Shown: piece by piece, positions 1 to 8,926 of the stretch
Numbering within the stretch: the stretch's first letter is position 1
How the letters are laid out: the number at the start of each line of letters is the position of its first letter
Assembly (NCBI GenBank): GCA_964561495.1
Contig: CAZLPW010000008.1
Span: 1 to 54,592, forward strand
Length of the DNA stretch: 54,592 nt
Direction of reading: 5' to 3'
From: CAZLPW01 sp964561495
Lineage (GTDB): Bacteria; Fidelibacterota; Marinisomatia; Marinisomatales; UBA1611
Translations under genes and position numbers: made by a program
Notes under the pieces: generated by a model
The model's database searches: none
Seen by the model: only the letters and a program-made list of their open reading frames with translations
What the model was told of the DNA's origin: nothing

Positions 1-214
1 ATTGACCCAACCAAAATCCATACAATTTATTAGCATAGGCTGAACGCGAAATAATTAAGTCAGATTGATTAGGTGAATAGTCTATATAATACAAATTTGG
101 ATCTTTCATAACCTCATCTACTTTATAAGAGCTTTTCTTTTCATGGAAATAAAGGTTAATTGCCATTATAAGAGCAAAGAGGATAATTAGTAGTAATGAT
201 AAATATCTACGCAT
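1..214 (-). CDS. N-terminal part of an unknown membrane-anchored protein (truncated by window edge)
   Basis: An open frame starts at the ATG at 214-212 and runs off the left edge, giving 71 residues. Residues 4-22 are a hydrophobic segment (LSLLLIILFALIMAINLYF) just after two arginines, so this is a signal anchor or uncleaved signal peptide. The visible rest is hydrophilic and presumably extracytoplasmic. I do not recognise the family from this fragment. It is divergent from the sugar-decoration genes that begin at 418 and shares a 203-bp intergenic region with them. The start is supported by the position of the hydrophobic stretch directly after it. Confidence 0.55.
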   Translation of the reverse strand, partial: MRRYLSLLLIILFALIMAINLYFHEKKSSYKVDEVMKDPNLYYIDYSPNQSDLIISRSAYANKLYGFWLGQ

Positions 215-417
215 ATCAAAATCTAACCATCATCCCACAAAAAAATAAGCCCTAGGAATGTGGGTTTGTATTAATTAAAGCCTTATATATTTAATAAAAG
301 TTATTCATGTCTTGAACAAAATTAATGGCTTAACCATCAATCAAAGTTTGAATAAAGAATGGAGTAATAACTTTCTCATTTATACATATTAATATAAATT
401 ATCAATAAGTATAAGAA

Positions 418-1926
418 ATGAAATCCCTCCCCTTTAACAAAGTATATTTATCCAGACAGACTATTGCTCAAATTTTAATTTTACTTTCTATAGCTTTATT
501 ATATTTTTTTATTTTTATTAAATATTTACAACATGACCTAATTCTAGATACTAATTATTCATACTCTTTTTTTAATTCTGATGCTGTGTTTTTCAATAAC
601 TTATCAGAAAGTATTATTTCTGGAAAGAGTGTACTCTCAGACTGGATTTTGACGGGCGCTCCTAGAGTCTTTCCTTCAATTGTATCCAGCCTCTTAATTT
701 TTAATTTTATAAAAAATAATTTTATTGCTCATATCCTACTTTTAATGATGCAATTGTTAATATTTAATATTCTCATGAAATATTTATTAAATATTTTTAC
801 AAATAACAGGTATTCTTTATTAACTATTTTAGTTATAAATATTTTTCTGGTTTTTTCTTTTAAAACTGAACCTTTTAGCTATGTCCTTATAAATTCTCAC
901 CATTTTGACAATTATTTAAATTTTTTAACCTGTACCATTCTTTTTTTTGGCATTAAAAATAAATACTGGAATAATATATTTATAAAAGGATTTCTATTAT
1001 TTATTTCAAGCTTTTCAAATCCAATATTTTTTGTATGCTTTACTGGACCAGTATTGATAAAAAATTTATTTTCCCAAAAATTTAATCTACAGAATTCAAT
1101 AATAAAAAATTCAATTTTACTTTTCATAAGTATCAGTGGAATTATTTTGAGTAAATTATTGTTTGCCCATAATAACTGCTCTTTTTGTTATGATAACACC
1201 TATCAAGAGATGAATAAAATAATGTTTGGTAATATATATATTAGCCTTTATCACATTAAAGAATTTTTCATTTCACATTCAAGCTTTTTTCAAAATATTT
1301 GTTTTGCAACATCTTTTTTAGTCCCGATCGCTTATATTCTTAAAAAGAAAATTAACAATAGAAACATAAAAATTTTAAGCGATCCAAAAATTCAACTTTT
1401 TTCTTTTTTTATAATATCTATTATACTTTCAATATTTTGTTTTCTTTTTATAAAAACCAATCCACAATTCCGCCATTTATATGTTTTATATTTCCCTTTT
1501 TTAATAGTAATACCCATAATTCTATTTAGTAAAATTAAAAATTTCGTTAATAATTATTACTTTCAAATTTCAATATTCATTTTTTCTTTTGTAATTCTAC
1601 TAGTTATTTCAAAAATTGATACAAAAAAACAATTGAATTTTGAATTTTATCCAAAAGATATTGCTTTTATAGATAAAACTTTGAGTAACCATAATGTCAG
1701 TCATGGATTTGTAAAATATGAATTTGGGAACAGATTAATATTTTTAAGTAATTTGTCTTTAACTATGATACATTTTCATAAAATTAAGCCTCTACATTTA
1801 TGGTTGAATAAAACTTGGATTAAGAAAAAGCCTCAATTTATAATTAATCTAAATCCAATTGATTTTGGTTATACAGATTTTAAGACTATTTCTAAAAATA
1901 ATATTTTCATTCATATCCTTAGATAG
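418..1926 (+). CDS. Polytopic membrane protein, probable GT-C-like glycosyltransferase
   Basis: This 502-residue protein has about ten strongly hydrophobic segments spread from residue 17 to about 400. They are followed by a roughly 100-residue hydrophilic C-terminal tail. The first long extracytoplasmic loop, after the first membrane segment, carries an acidic motif (NSDAVFFNN), which is where GT-C glycosyltransferases place a catalytic aspartate. It is followed by a sugar-nucleotide SDR, a DegT-fold enzyme and a GtrB/ArnC-type GT2. That order suggests this protein moves a sugar from an undecaprenyl-phosphate carrier onto a surface glycan, as GtrC-type enzymes do. The role is inferred from topology and context; no specific family was recognised. 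It is very AT-rich and rich in Phe, Ile, Asn and Lys. Confidence 0.6.
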   Translation: MKSLPFNKVYLSRQTIAQILILLSIALLYFFIFIKYLQHDLILDTNYSYSFFNSDAVFFNNLSESIISGKSVLSDWILTGAPRVFPSIVSSLLIFNFIKNNFIAHILLLMMQLLIFNILMKYLLNIFTNNRYSLLTILVINIFLVFSFKTEPFSYVLINSHHFDNYLNFLTCTILFFGIKNKYWNNIFIKGFLLFISSFSNPIFFVCFTGPVLIKNLFSQKFNLQNSIIKNSILLFISISGIILSKLLFAHNNCSFCYDNTYQEMNKIMFGNIYISLYHIKEFFISHSSFFQNICFATSFLVPIAYILKKKINNRNIKILSDPKIQLFSFFIISIILSIFCFLFIKTNPQFRHLYVLYFPFLIVIPIILFSKIKNFVNNYYFQISIFIFSFVILLVISKIDTKKQLNFEFYPKDIAFIDKTLSNHNVSHGFVKYEFGNRLIFLSNLSLTMIHFHKIKPLHLWLNKTWIKKKPQFIINLNPIDFGYTDFKTISKNNIFIHILR

Positions 1927-1971
1927 TTTTTCCTATTTGCACTATAGTAAATGTTATATATTCTTTAAATA

Positions 1972-2871
1972 ATGATGTATGATGCTTTTATTACTGGAGC
2001 TTCAGGATTTATTGGAAGCCATCTAATTGAATTTTTATTAAAAAAAAATAAATCAATAGTCGCTTCCTATTATAAATCTACAAATGGACTTAAAAACTTT
2101 GACATGATTAAAAAATTAAAATGGGATATCACAAAGGAGCTAAGTAGTATCCCATCATGCAAAACATGGTTTCATTTAGCTTCTTTGACAGATTTAAAAA
2201 AATGTAATGAGAATCCTGAATTAGCATATGAAATAAACAGTTATGCAATTAAAAATGTAATTAAACATGCTGAAAGGTCATTTTGTGAGACATTTGTATT
2301 TGTAAGTACACTTGGCGTTTATGGAGAGCCTAAATATCTTCCTGTAGATGAGAAGCATCCAACAAACCCAATAGAAATTTATAGTATTTCAAAAAATAAA
2401 GGAGAAAAAGGACTTATAAACATTAATAGTAATATTAAAAAGCATATAGTCGTAAGGTTATTTAATACTTTTGGGCCTAGACAAAATTCGAATATGTTAA
2501 TTCCAAGTATTTTAAATCAAATATCTAAAACATCAACTATTAAAATTAATAATACTGATACGACTAGAGATTTTTTATATGTCAGTGATATTGTAAAAGG
2601 TATATATTTTGCTGCTAAAAATGGTAAGCATAATGAAATTTATAATTTAGGCTCTGGTATCGAAACTTCGATAGGAGAATTAATTGATATTATTAGACAA
2701 CTCACTAATAAAAATTTGAAAATAGTTAATAAAAATTTTAAGCCTGCAAACCATAAAATTGTAAACAGGAGTCAGGCAAATATAGAAAAATCTTTAATTG
2801 AATTATCATGGAAACCAAGCACTTCATTGAAAAATGGCATAAAACTAATGTTAGATCAGCTAAACTCATAA
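1972..2871 (+). CDS. NAD(P)-dependent sugar epimerase/dehydratase (extended SDR)
   Basis: This is an extended short-chain dehydrogenase/reductase of 299 residues acting on nucleotide sugars. The Rossmann glycine motif TGASGFIG lies at residues 8-15, the catalytic serine region FVSTLGVYG around 110-116, and the YxxxK pair at Y137 and K141. The RDFLYVSDIV stretch is typical of sugar-nucleotide epimerases and reductases. It lies 31 bp upstream of a DegT-fold dehydratase-like gene. The pair resembles a dehydratase with its reductase (as in ColD/ColC), making a deoxysugar donor. Substrate and exact reaction cannot be read from the sequence; a 4-epimerase, a 4-reductase or a 3,5-epimerase/reductase are all possible. 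Confidence 0.8.
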   Translation: MMYDAFITGASGFIGSHLIEFLLKKNKSIVASYYKSTNGLKNFDMIKKLKWDITKELSSIPSCKTWFHLASLTDLKKCNENPELAYEINSYAIKNVIKHAERSFCETFVFVSTLGVYGEPKYLPVDEKHPTNPIEIYSISKNKGEKGLININSNIKKHIVVRLFNTFGPRQNSNMLIPSILNQISKTSTIKINNTDTTRDFLYVSDIVKGIYFAAKNGKHNEIYNLGSGIETSIGELIDIIRQLTNKNLKIVNKNFKPANHKIVNRSQANIEKSLIELSWKPSTSLKNGIKLMLDQLNS

Positions 2872-2902
2872 AAGTTAAAATAAGAATAAAGATATATAAT
2901 CA

Positions 2903-4207
2903 ATGAAAGAAAGTAAAAACATTATAATAGATGAAATCAAATCCTTAGTGCATAATTATTTTAAAGCTAAAGAAAACCATGAATTCATTCCTGGGAAAAC
3001 AAAAATTTCCCTTATGCAACCATCCTATAATTATCAAGAAGTTAATCAAGTTATTGATTCACTATTATCAACTCGCATCACACTAAATGATAATTCAAGT
3101 AATAAGGTTAATCAATTTGAAAATTCTTGGGCTAAATATATTGGCGTAAAAAATGGGATTATGGTTAATTCGGGTTCTTCAGCAAATTTATTGGCATTAT
3201 GTGCTCTTTCTAATCCAACGATTGAAAGGCGCCTTAAGCCTGGTGATGAAATTATTACTCCAGCTGTTACTTGGAATACAACAATTTCTCCAATATTCGT
3301 GATTGGTGCAGTCCCAGTTTTAATAGATGTAAACTTAAACGATTGCACTATCGATGTCTCTAAAATAGAAAAAGAAATAACCAATAAAACTAAAGCGATT
3401 ATGCCTGTTCACTTATTAGGTAATGCATCAAACATGAAAGAGATTCTAAAAATAGCTGAAAAACATAATCTTTATGTTATTGAAGACACCTGTGAGGCTC
3501 ATGGATCTGAGTTTGAAAATCGAAAATGTGGTGGTCTAGGAGACATAGGTACTTTTAGTTTTTTCTTTTCTCATCACATTACTACTATCGAAGGTGGTAT
3601 GGTAATGAGCAATAATGACCAGATTAGTGAACTCTGTAGAATAATGCGTTCTCAAGGAGTCATTAGAAATACAAAATCAAAAGTTAGCCTCTTAGAAAAA
3701 TATAGTCGAAATAAAAAATATAAAGATATAGATCCAAATTATTTATTTGCAAATATTGGCTTTAACCTACGACCTACTGAGTTAAATGGTGGATTCGGTT
3801 TAGAACAAATAAAAAATATGGATAAGATCTTAAAACACAGAATAAAAATTGGAAAATTTTTGACTGAGAACCTCGCTAAGTATAGTGATTTCTTTTATTT
3901 TCCCACAAATACCACTAAAAGTTCTTCATGGTTCTGTTTTCCGTTAATTTTAAAACCTAATGCACCGTTTAAACGCAATCAATTTGCAAAATTTTTAAAT
4001 CAAAAAATGATTGAGACCAGACCGATAATGGCAGGGAATGTTAAAAGACAACCCGCTTTAAAATATTTTAATTACAAATCATCAGATCTAAAAAATTCTG
4101 ACTTAATACATGATAATGGATTATTCTGGGGAAATCATCAAGGTATTAATATTGAGCAATGTAATTATATCATTAATTGTGTAGATAAATTCATGGATTC
4201 AATATAG
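2903..4207 (+). CDS. PLP-dependent DegT/DnrJ/EryC1/StrS-fold protein, probable sugar 3-dehydratase (ColD/RfbH-like)
   Basis: The 434-residue protein has the aspartate-aminotransferase fold of the DegT family: GSSANLLAL near residue 91, EDTCEAHGS near 195 and GDIGTFSFFF near 213. Normally a lysine follows the last motif and binds PLP as a Schiff base. Here that place holds two histidines (H224-H225 in SHHITTIEGG). In this family, Lys-to-His marks enzymes that remove the C3 hydroxyl of 4-keto-6-deoxy sugars: ColD, and the iron-sulfur enzymes E1/RfbH. Three of the four cluster cysteines of E1/RfbH are not evident, so the ColD-like, cluster-free type fits better. It probably works with the SDR just upstream to make a 3,6-dideoxyhexose donor. 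The start is in frame with the usual N-terminal helix. Confidence 0.82.
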   Translation: MKESKNIIIDEIKSLVHNYFKAKENHEFIPGKTKISLMQPSYNYQEVNQVIDSLLSTRITLNDNSSNKVNQFENSWAKYIGVKNGIMVNSGSSANLLALCALSNPTIERRLKPGDEIITPAVTWNTTISPIFVIGAVPVLIDVNLNDCTIDVSKIEKEITNKTKAIMPVHLLGNASNMKEILKIAEKHNLYVIEDTCEAHGSEFENRKCGGLGDIGTFSFFFSHHITTIEGGMVMSNNDQISELCRIMRSQGVIRNTKSKVSLLEKYSRNKKYKDIDPNYLFANIGFNLRPTELNGGFGLEQIKNMDKILKHRIKIGKFLTENLAKYSDFFYFPTNTTKSSSWFCFPLILKPNAPFKRNQFAKFLNQKMIETRPIMAGNVKRQPALKYFNYKSSDLKNSDLIHDNGLFWGNHQGINIEQCNYIINCVDKFMDSI

Positions 4208-4349
4208 AATAGAATTTTCTCTATTGAATATTAACTTAATAAGGGAATATATAATCTTTGAAGATTCCAAGACTCTATATATATTAGGTTTGGGAAATGT
4301 ATACTATTTGTCAAATGACTATTTAAAATATTTTTTTTAATATAAAAAT

Positions 4350-5306
4350 ATGATTTACACCTTTGATTTATCTCTAGTGATACCTGTTCTCAACGAAGAA
4401 GAAAATATTAAAGAACTATATAATCGTATTTCATCCCATCTTGAACCTTCTGGGCTACAATATGAAATTATCTTTGTTGATGATTGCAGTGCAGATAAAA
4501 GCTATGATATAATCAAAAGTCTATCGCTAGGAGATAACTCAATTAAAGCAATCCGATTTTCGAGAAAATTTGGTTATCAAGAATCAATATACTGTGGACT
4601 AGAGAATTCTAATGGCAAATACATTATTACAATGGATTCAGATTTACAGCATCCCCCAGAATATATTTTAGATTTAATAAAAAAGTCTAAAGAAGGCTAT
4701 GATGTAGTAAATATGGTTAGGAGAAAGAAAACAAGCAATTCTTTAATTAAAAAACTAGGCTCTTCTTTTTTTTATAAAATAATTAATTACTTATCACCTA
4801 CTTCAATAGTTAACGAATCGGCAGATTTTCGATTATACACTAGAAAGGCAATAAATAATATTAAACTTTTTCCTGAAAAAGGATTATTTATTCGTGGATT
4901 AGTAGGCTGGATAGGATTTAAGCAGGTTGATTTAATGTTTGAGGAACAAAAACGGCGTCATGGTAAAAGTAAATTTAATATATTACGCTTAATTAGATTT
5001 GCTTTAAAAGCAATCACTTCTTTTTCAACATCTCCACTATATTTTTCAATTTATACTGGGTTTCTACTATCTAGCATTGGCATCACATATGGGTTGTTAA
5101 TTACCATTAGAGTTCTATTTTTAAATGAGGTATATGACAAAGGTTGGGCTTCTATTATTTCTTTACTTTTATTTATTGGCGGTTTAATTATGATTATGCT
5201 AGGTATAATTGGTGTATATCTATCAGTTATCTTTAAAGAAATAAAAATGAGGCCTAGATATATCATTGATGAAGAAATTGGTTTTGATAAAAAAACTAGT
5301 ATTTAA
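4350..5306 (+). CDS. Lipid-linked glycosyltransferase, GT2 family (GtrB/ArnC/DPM1-like)
   Basis: A 318-residue GT2 enzyme that probably transfers a sugar from a nucleotide donor to undecaprenyl phosphate at the inner face of the membrane. The N-terminal GT-A domain has VIPVLNEEENI near residue 10, the donor-site FVDDCSADKS near 45, and the metal-binding MDSDLQHPPE with D96 and D98. RRHGKSKFN near residue 205 is typical of the GtrB/ArnC subgroup. Two membrane helices follow at about 225-255 and 263-292. With the multispanning protein at 418 and the sugar-modifying enzymes between them, this makes a plausible GtrB-GtrC type branch-decorating system. It ends 5 bp before the stop codon of the convergent YdjC gene. 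Confidence 0.85.
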   Translation: MIYTFDLSLVIPVLNEEENIKELYNRISSHLEPSGLQYEIIFVDDCSADKSYDIIKSLSLGDNSIKAIRFSRKFGYQESIYCGLENSNGKYIITMDSDLQHPPEYILDLIKKSKEGYDVVNMVRRKKTSNSLIKKLGSSFFYKIINYLSPTSIVNESADFRLYTRKAINNIKLFPEKGLFIRGLVGWIGFKQVDLMFEEQKRRHGKSKFNILRLIRFALKAITSFSTSPLYFSIYTGFLLSSIGITYGLLITIRVLFLNEVYDKGWASIISLLLFIGGLIMIMLGIIGVYLSVIFKEIKMRPRYIIDEEIGFDKKTSI

Positions 5307-5311
5307 AATCT

Positions 5312-6097
5312 TTAATTGTTCATTAATATATTATAATCAATATCTCCATTTTGATACCACGGATAATCAGCCAGTAAAGAATCAGTTTTAAATGCTGGAT
5401 GAAAATTAATTTCAATATCTTCTTTTTTTTCTTTTAATAACTCTATTAAATAACTATCAATAAGATTAAAGTTACCACTATATCTTATACCAAAAAATTT
5501 ATCAGTAGTTTTTAATGAACTATCCTCTAAAATATTTTTATTCTTAGTTGCCCAATTCTTTATTAGCTTTTCTCCTCCAAGTTTGATAGGGTTGAAAATC
5601 CTTGGTAATCTTTCTGAAAAAGATTCATCTGCTACCCTTATCCTAGAGATATTGTATTTTTCAGCTAGCTTAATACATCTATCAAATATTTTAGGGATCA
5701 TATGAATATGTTGATGGCTATCAATATGATCAATATGACCAGCAATATTTAATAGTCTTAATATTTGCTCCTCAAGTTCAGCCATTAAATGATCTAAATC
5801 AATTTTTCCAATTAACCAGTTTATATAAAATCTTTTAAAATCATTGCAAAAATATTTTTCTTTGGATACAATTGATGGAATTTTCTGATAGGATAGAATT
5901 GACTCTTCACCAACCCAGGTAGAATGAATGCCTATATTCACTTTTCCTTTAAATTTCAATAATTCTTTAATTGATGATGAAAAGGTTTTACCACAAGAAA
6001 TTATAGATACAGCATTTATCTTATTCTTTTTACAAAGATGTATAATACTTGAATCAATATCTTCATGTATACCAAAATCATCACAAGTAATAATCAA
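5312..6097 (-). CDS. YdjC/ChbG-family carbohydrate deacetylase
   Basis: A 261-residue protein of the YdjC family, metal-dependent deacetylases acting on N-acetylated sugars such as diacetylchitobiose; the HpnK subgroup deacetylates hopanoid-linked glucosamine. Metal-binding motifs are visible: TCDDFG with D6/D7 at the N-terminus, NIGIHST near 55, DHIDSHQHIHM near 120 and EINFHPA near the C-terminus. It faces the GtrB-like gene with a 5-bp gap and no room for a terminator between them. Its position beside a sugar-decoration cluster suggests a role in glycan processing; the actual substrate is unknown. Confidence 0.8.
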   Translation of the reverse strand: MIITCDDFGIHEDIDSSIIHLCKKNKINAVSIISCGKTFSSSIKELLKFKGKVNIGIHSTWVGEESILSYQKIPSIVSKEKYFCNDFKRFYINWLIGKIDLDHLMAELEEQILRLLNIAGHIDHIDSHQHIHMIPKIFDRCIKLAEKYNISRIRVADESFSERLPRIFNPIKLGGEKLIKNWATKNKNILEDSSLKTTDKFFGIRYSGNFNLIDSYLIELLKEKKEDIEINFHPAFKTDSLLADYPWYQNGDIDYNILMNN

Positions 6098-6203
6098 GCT
6101 AAACTCTCCCTTATTTTATTTATCTATAAATTTATTAAAACATTTGAAATTAATATTGAAGTTAAAGAACAAAATAGATTTCCGAATCCATATTTATTAA
6201 ACA

Positions 6204-6220
6204 ATACCATTTTTTGGTAT
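6204..6220. terminator. Small perfect hairpin downstream of the esterase gene, possible weak terminator
   Basis: ATACCA (6204-6209), a TTTTT loop, then TGGTAT (6215-6220) form a perfect 6-bp stem 5 bp past the stop codon of the minus-strand esterase gene. There is no clear U-run after it on the minus strand, and the stem is AT-rich. Termination is therefore only a possibility. Confidence 0.25.
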
Positions 6221-6224
6221 AAAA

Positions 6225-7139
6225 TTAATTTTTAAGGGAAAAAAACTCCATTGGATAATGAAATCTTTTTCGCCAAAAATTTTCATTATGATCTTCACCA
6301 TCAAACTTTTTGGTTAACCAGTTCAAATTTTTTTCATATCCATTAGAAATCATTATAGAGTCTACTTTAAGCTGATAGGGTTCATAGTATTTATCTACAC
6401 CCTCAGTTCCATAATCAAAGTAAATTTTATGTGATTTAGGATCTGGAAGATTGTTTTTTAAATATTCAATAAAAACTCCACCTAAGGCTGGCCAATGAGT
6501 CGAAATACACGCTGCTTTCCCAAAGATATCTGGGTATTTACAAATAGCATAAGCAGATATAAGACCCCCCATGCTAGAGCCAGCCAAGTATGTATTTTCT
6601 TTCCCTGTTTTTGTTTTATATGTTTTATCAATATAAGGCTTTAATTCTTCTACAATAAACTTTAATAAAGAATCTGATTTTATACCTCCATTTGCATCAA
6701 GACTTTTTTTAGCCCAGACATCAGCAAATTCTAATTGTTGTTTAATCTTTTCTATTGGCTGATTTGGAATATACTCTGAGTATCGGTTAAGTCCAGTATT
6801 AAAGATTCCTACTACTATCATTCTTGGAACAGTTCCAAGTCTATATAAACTATCAAGGGTTAAATCTACCTGCCATCCATGGTTATATTTATCTTCACCA
6901 ATCCAACTTTTTTTTCCATGAAATATATTTTGCCCATCAAACATATACAGCACTGGTAATGATTGAATATTATCATATTCAGTTGGTAACCATATCTCAA
7001 CATTCCTTGGCATTATATGTTTTGATGGGAAATTATTATAAACTATATACCTCTCTGATAGAATTTGATTATATCCTAAATTAGTTTTTTCTGTCGAACA
7101 GGATAAAAAAATTAGTAATATTAAAATTAACTTATGCAT
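6225..7139 (-). CDS. Esterase-D/enterochelin-esterase-like alpha/beta hydrolase, lipoprotein
   Basis: A 304-residue secreted hydrolase. The N-terminus is a lipoprotein signal (hydrophobic ILILLIFLSC with the lipobox cysteine at C14), so it is probably anchored to a membrane facing the periplasm. The nucleophile elbow GSSMGG places the catalytic serine at S189. The late histidine motif GEDHNENFW resembles esterase-D family proteins, where that histidine completes the triad. LPVLYMFDGQNIF near residue 61 is also characteristic of this group, which includes enterochelin and feruloyl esterases. The substrate is not predictable. It lies 18 bp downstream of the DUF302 gene and may be co-transcribed with it. 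Confidence 0.8.
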   Translation of the reverse strand: MHKLILILLIFLSCSTEKTNLGYNQILSERYIVYNNFPSKHIMPRNVEIWLPTEYDNIQSLPVLYMFDGQNIFHGKKSWIGEDKYNHGWQVDLTLDSLYRLGTVPRMIVVGIFNTGLNRYSEYIPNQPIEKIKQQLEFADVWAKKSLDANGGIKSDSLLKFIVEELKPYIDKTYKTKTGKENTYLAGSSMGGLISAYAICKYPDIFGKAACISTHWPALGGVFIEYLKNNLPDPKSHKIYFDYGTEGVDKYYEPYQLKVDSIMISNGYEKNLNWLTKKFDGEDHNENFWRKRFHYPMEFFSLKN

Positions 7140-7157
7140 AAATCGAATAAAGAAAAA

Positions 7158-7565
7158 TTACAATAAATCAAATGCAGTATTTAATAAAACAGAAACTTCC
7201 TTAGCAATTGGTTTAAGTTCTTTATTTTCTAAAAAAGATAACATGATGATTGGGTCAATTGCCGAAATAATAACCTCTCCTTCATCCTCTTGCGAAATAA
7301 CTATATTACATGGCAAAAATAGACCAACACCAGCTTCCTGAATCAATGCCTTATATGCGATTGAAGGATTACATGCTCCTAAGATTAAATAGGGCTTAAA
7401 ATCAACATCAATTTTATTCTTAAGGGTTTCACATACATCAATTTCAGTCAAAACACCAAAACCCACCTCTTGAAGTGCTTGCTCAACTTTTGGTCTGATT
7501 TGATGGATATTTTTTGCCTCCAAAACCTTAGTAATACCATATTGTGGTTTTCCAAACTGATTCAT
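7158..7565 (-). CDS. DUF302 domain protein
   Basis: A 135-residue soluble protein that is essentially one DUF302 domain: an N-terminal part with VEQALQEVGFGVLTEIDV, then LILGACNPSIAYKAL and a central LFLPCNIVI strand. DUF302 proteins are small homodimeric proteins of unknown function. The two conserved-looking cysteines (in GACNP and LPCNI) are visible here. There is no signal peptide. It lies between the antiporter gene (111 bp upstream) and the esterase gene (18 bp downstream) on the same strand. Confidence 0.78.
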   Translation of the reverse strand: MNQFGKPQYGITKVLEAKNIHQIRPKVEQALQEVGFGVLTEIDVCETLKNKIDVDFKPYLILGACNPSIAYKALIQEAGVGLFLPCNIVISQEDEGEVIISAIDPIIMLSFLENKELKPIAKEVSVLLNTAFDLL

Positions 7566-7676
7566 AAATATTTTACCTTTTTATTTTAAAAATTCTGCCA
7601 TATCTAAATCTACCTAGCAAGATAAAAAAATACATCTAAATTGAGGACTGACTTAAAAACAATAAAATAATTAAGG

Positions 7677-8915
7677 CTAGCTTTCAGATAGTTTTTTGCG
7701 CAAAATAAAAACTTTTAAAGAACTTAAAATTATGGTACCAATAATAACTACGTATACGACTCTAGACAAATACTCTGCATTAGGAATATTTGCTTGAACA
7801 ACTGCTTGAATTAGTACTGCAGCAGCTAAGCCTCTCGCAAACACAGCATTAACTAGTTTTCTTTGTTGTTTAGCCATTCCTTTTGTAAGAAATAGCGATC
7901 CCATTCGGGTAACCATAATTAAGACTGATAAAATAGAGCCCACTGCCAATGCTGTTTTATCAGTTATATCAAATAAAATTCCAATATATATAAAAAACAT
8001 TGATTTAAGGAAAAATGAAGTCAAATTATAATATCGCTTTTCATTTGCTGATGTTACTTCAACACCAAGCTCACCTTGAATCGCTTTTTGTTTTTCAGAG
8101 ACTGATCTAGATAAGATTCCCTCTTTTATAGAAGAGAGTTGTTTTGAATTATTTAAAATCAGCCCAAGAAATAGCGCAGCTATTGGACCATTGCCACCAA
8201 AATATTCAGCTGCTAGATAAACTAGAATTAAATATGCAATAGTAATGATATAATTTTGTTCTTCAAAAACTTTGATAACAATCCAAATTACTCCACCCAA
8301 AACACCTATGAATCCTGCTATCGCAAACAATTCAATTAGATAAGTAAGTGTTTTTTGAACCCCGAAAATACCTGTAATATATACCTCAATGACTGATAGG
8401 GTAGCAACAATACAAAAAACATCTGTAAGTGCAGACTCAAGAGCTAATCTAGAAAATAACTTGCCCCCAACTCGTATTTGGCTCAAAATAGGAATCACAA
8501 ATGATGAAGATACCCCAGCAAGTGAAAAGCCAATTAACAATGACGCAATATATGAAGTCCCATCAAAATGAAAAGTATGTATATAATAGAACACACCACC
8601 TACAACAATCGTTGAAATAACAAAATTATATACAGTAAGCAACAGACTCGATGAAAATTCTCTAATTAGTGAAGCAAGATTAATATTAAACGCCCCATCG
8701 AATATTAAAATTAATAATGTAAAGGTAGTACAGACGGGTGCAATATTTGACAACTCTTGTGGAGAAGTAAAACCAAACCCATTCGGTCCAATAAGAAATC
8801 CAAATATTATAAGAAATATAACATCTGGAATATTTGTTCTGCGAAATAAGGCCTCTGATATAAAGCCGAAAATAGCAATTAGACTAATTGCTAATAATGC
8901 GGAATTGGCAACCAT
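7677..8915 (-). CDS. Monovalent cation:proton antiporter (CPA superfamily)
   Basis: A 412-residue inner-membrane protein with about twelve hydrophobic segments and the layout of Na+(K+)/H+ exchangers. Recognisable stretches are PDVIFLIIFGFLIGPNGFGF in the second helix, the FDGAFNINL helix near 75, FSLAGVSSSFVIPIL near 130 in the unwound-helix region, and FGGNGPIAALFLGLILNN near 235. It stops after the transport domain, with no RCK/TrkA-N or C-terminal regulatory domain, so it is short compared with KefB-type transporters. It would exchange protons for Na+ or K+ in pH or salt homeostasis. The ion and the CPA1/CPA2 assignment are uncertain. Confidence 0.78.
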   Translation of the reverse strand: MVANSALLAISLIAIFGFISEALFRRTNIPDVIFLIIFGFLIGPNGFGFTSPQELSNIAPVCTTFTLLILIFDGAFNINLASLIREFSSSLLLTVYNFVISTIVVGGVFYYIHTFHFDGTSYIASLLIGFSLAGVSSSFVIPILSQIRVGGKLFSRLALESALTDVFCIVATLSVIEVYITGIFGVQKTLTYLIELFAIAGFIGVLGGVIWIVIKVFEEQNYIITIAYLILVYLAAEYFGGNGPIAALFLGLILNNSKQLSSIKEGILSRSVSEKQKAIQGELGVEVTSANEKRYYNLTSFFLKSMFFIYIGILFDITDKTALAVGSILSVLIMVTRMGSLFLTKGMAKQQRKLVNAVFARGLAAAVLIQAVVQANIPNAEYLSRVVYVVIIGTIILSSLKVFILRKKLSES

Positions 8916-8926
8916 AAAAAAATATT

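Noticed and set aside
4208..4225. AATAGA/TCTATT hairpin after the dehydratase gene as a terminator
   Set aside because: The stem is 6 AT-rich pairs and no T-run follows, so chance is the better explanation in DNA this AT-rich.
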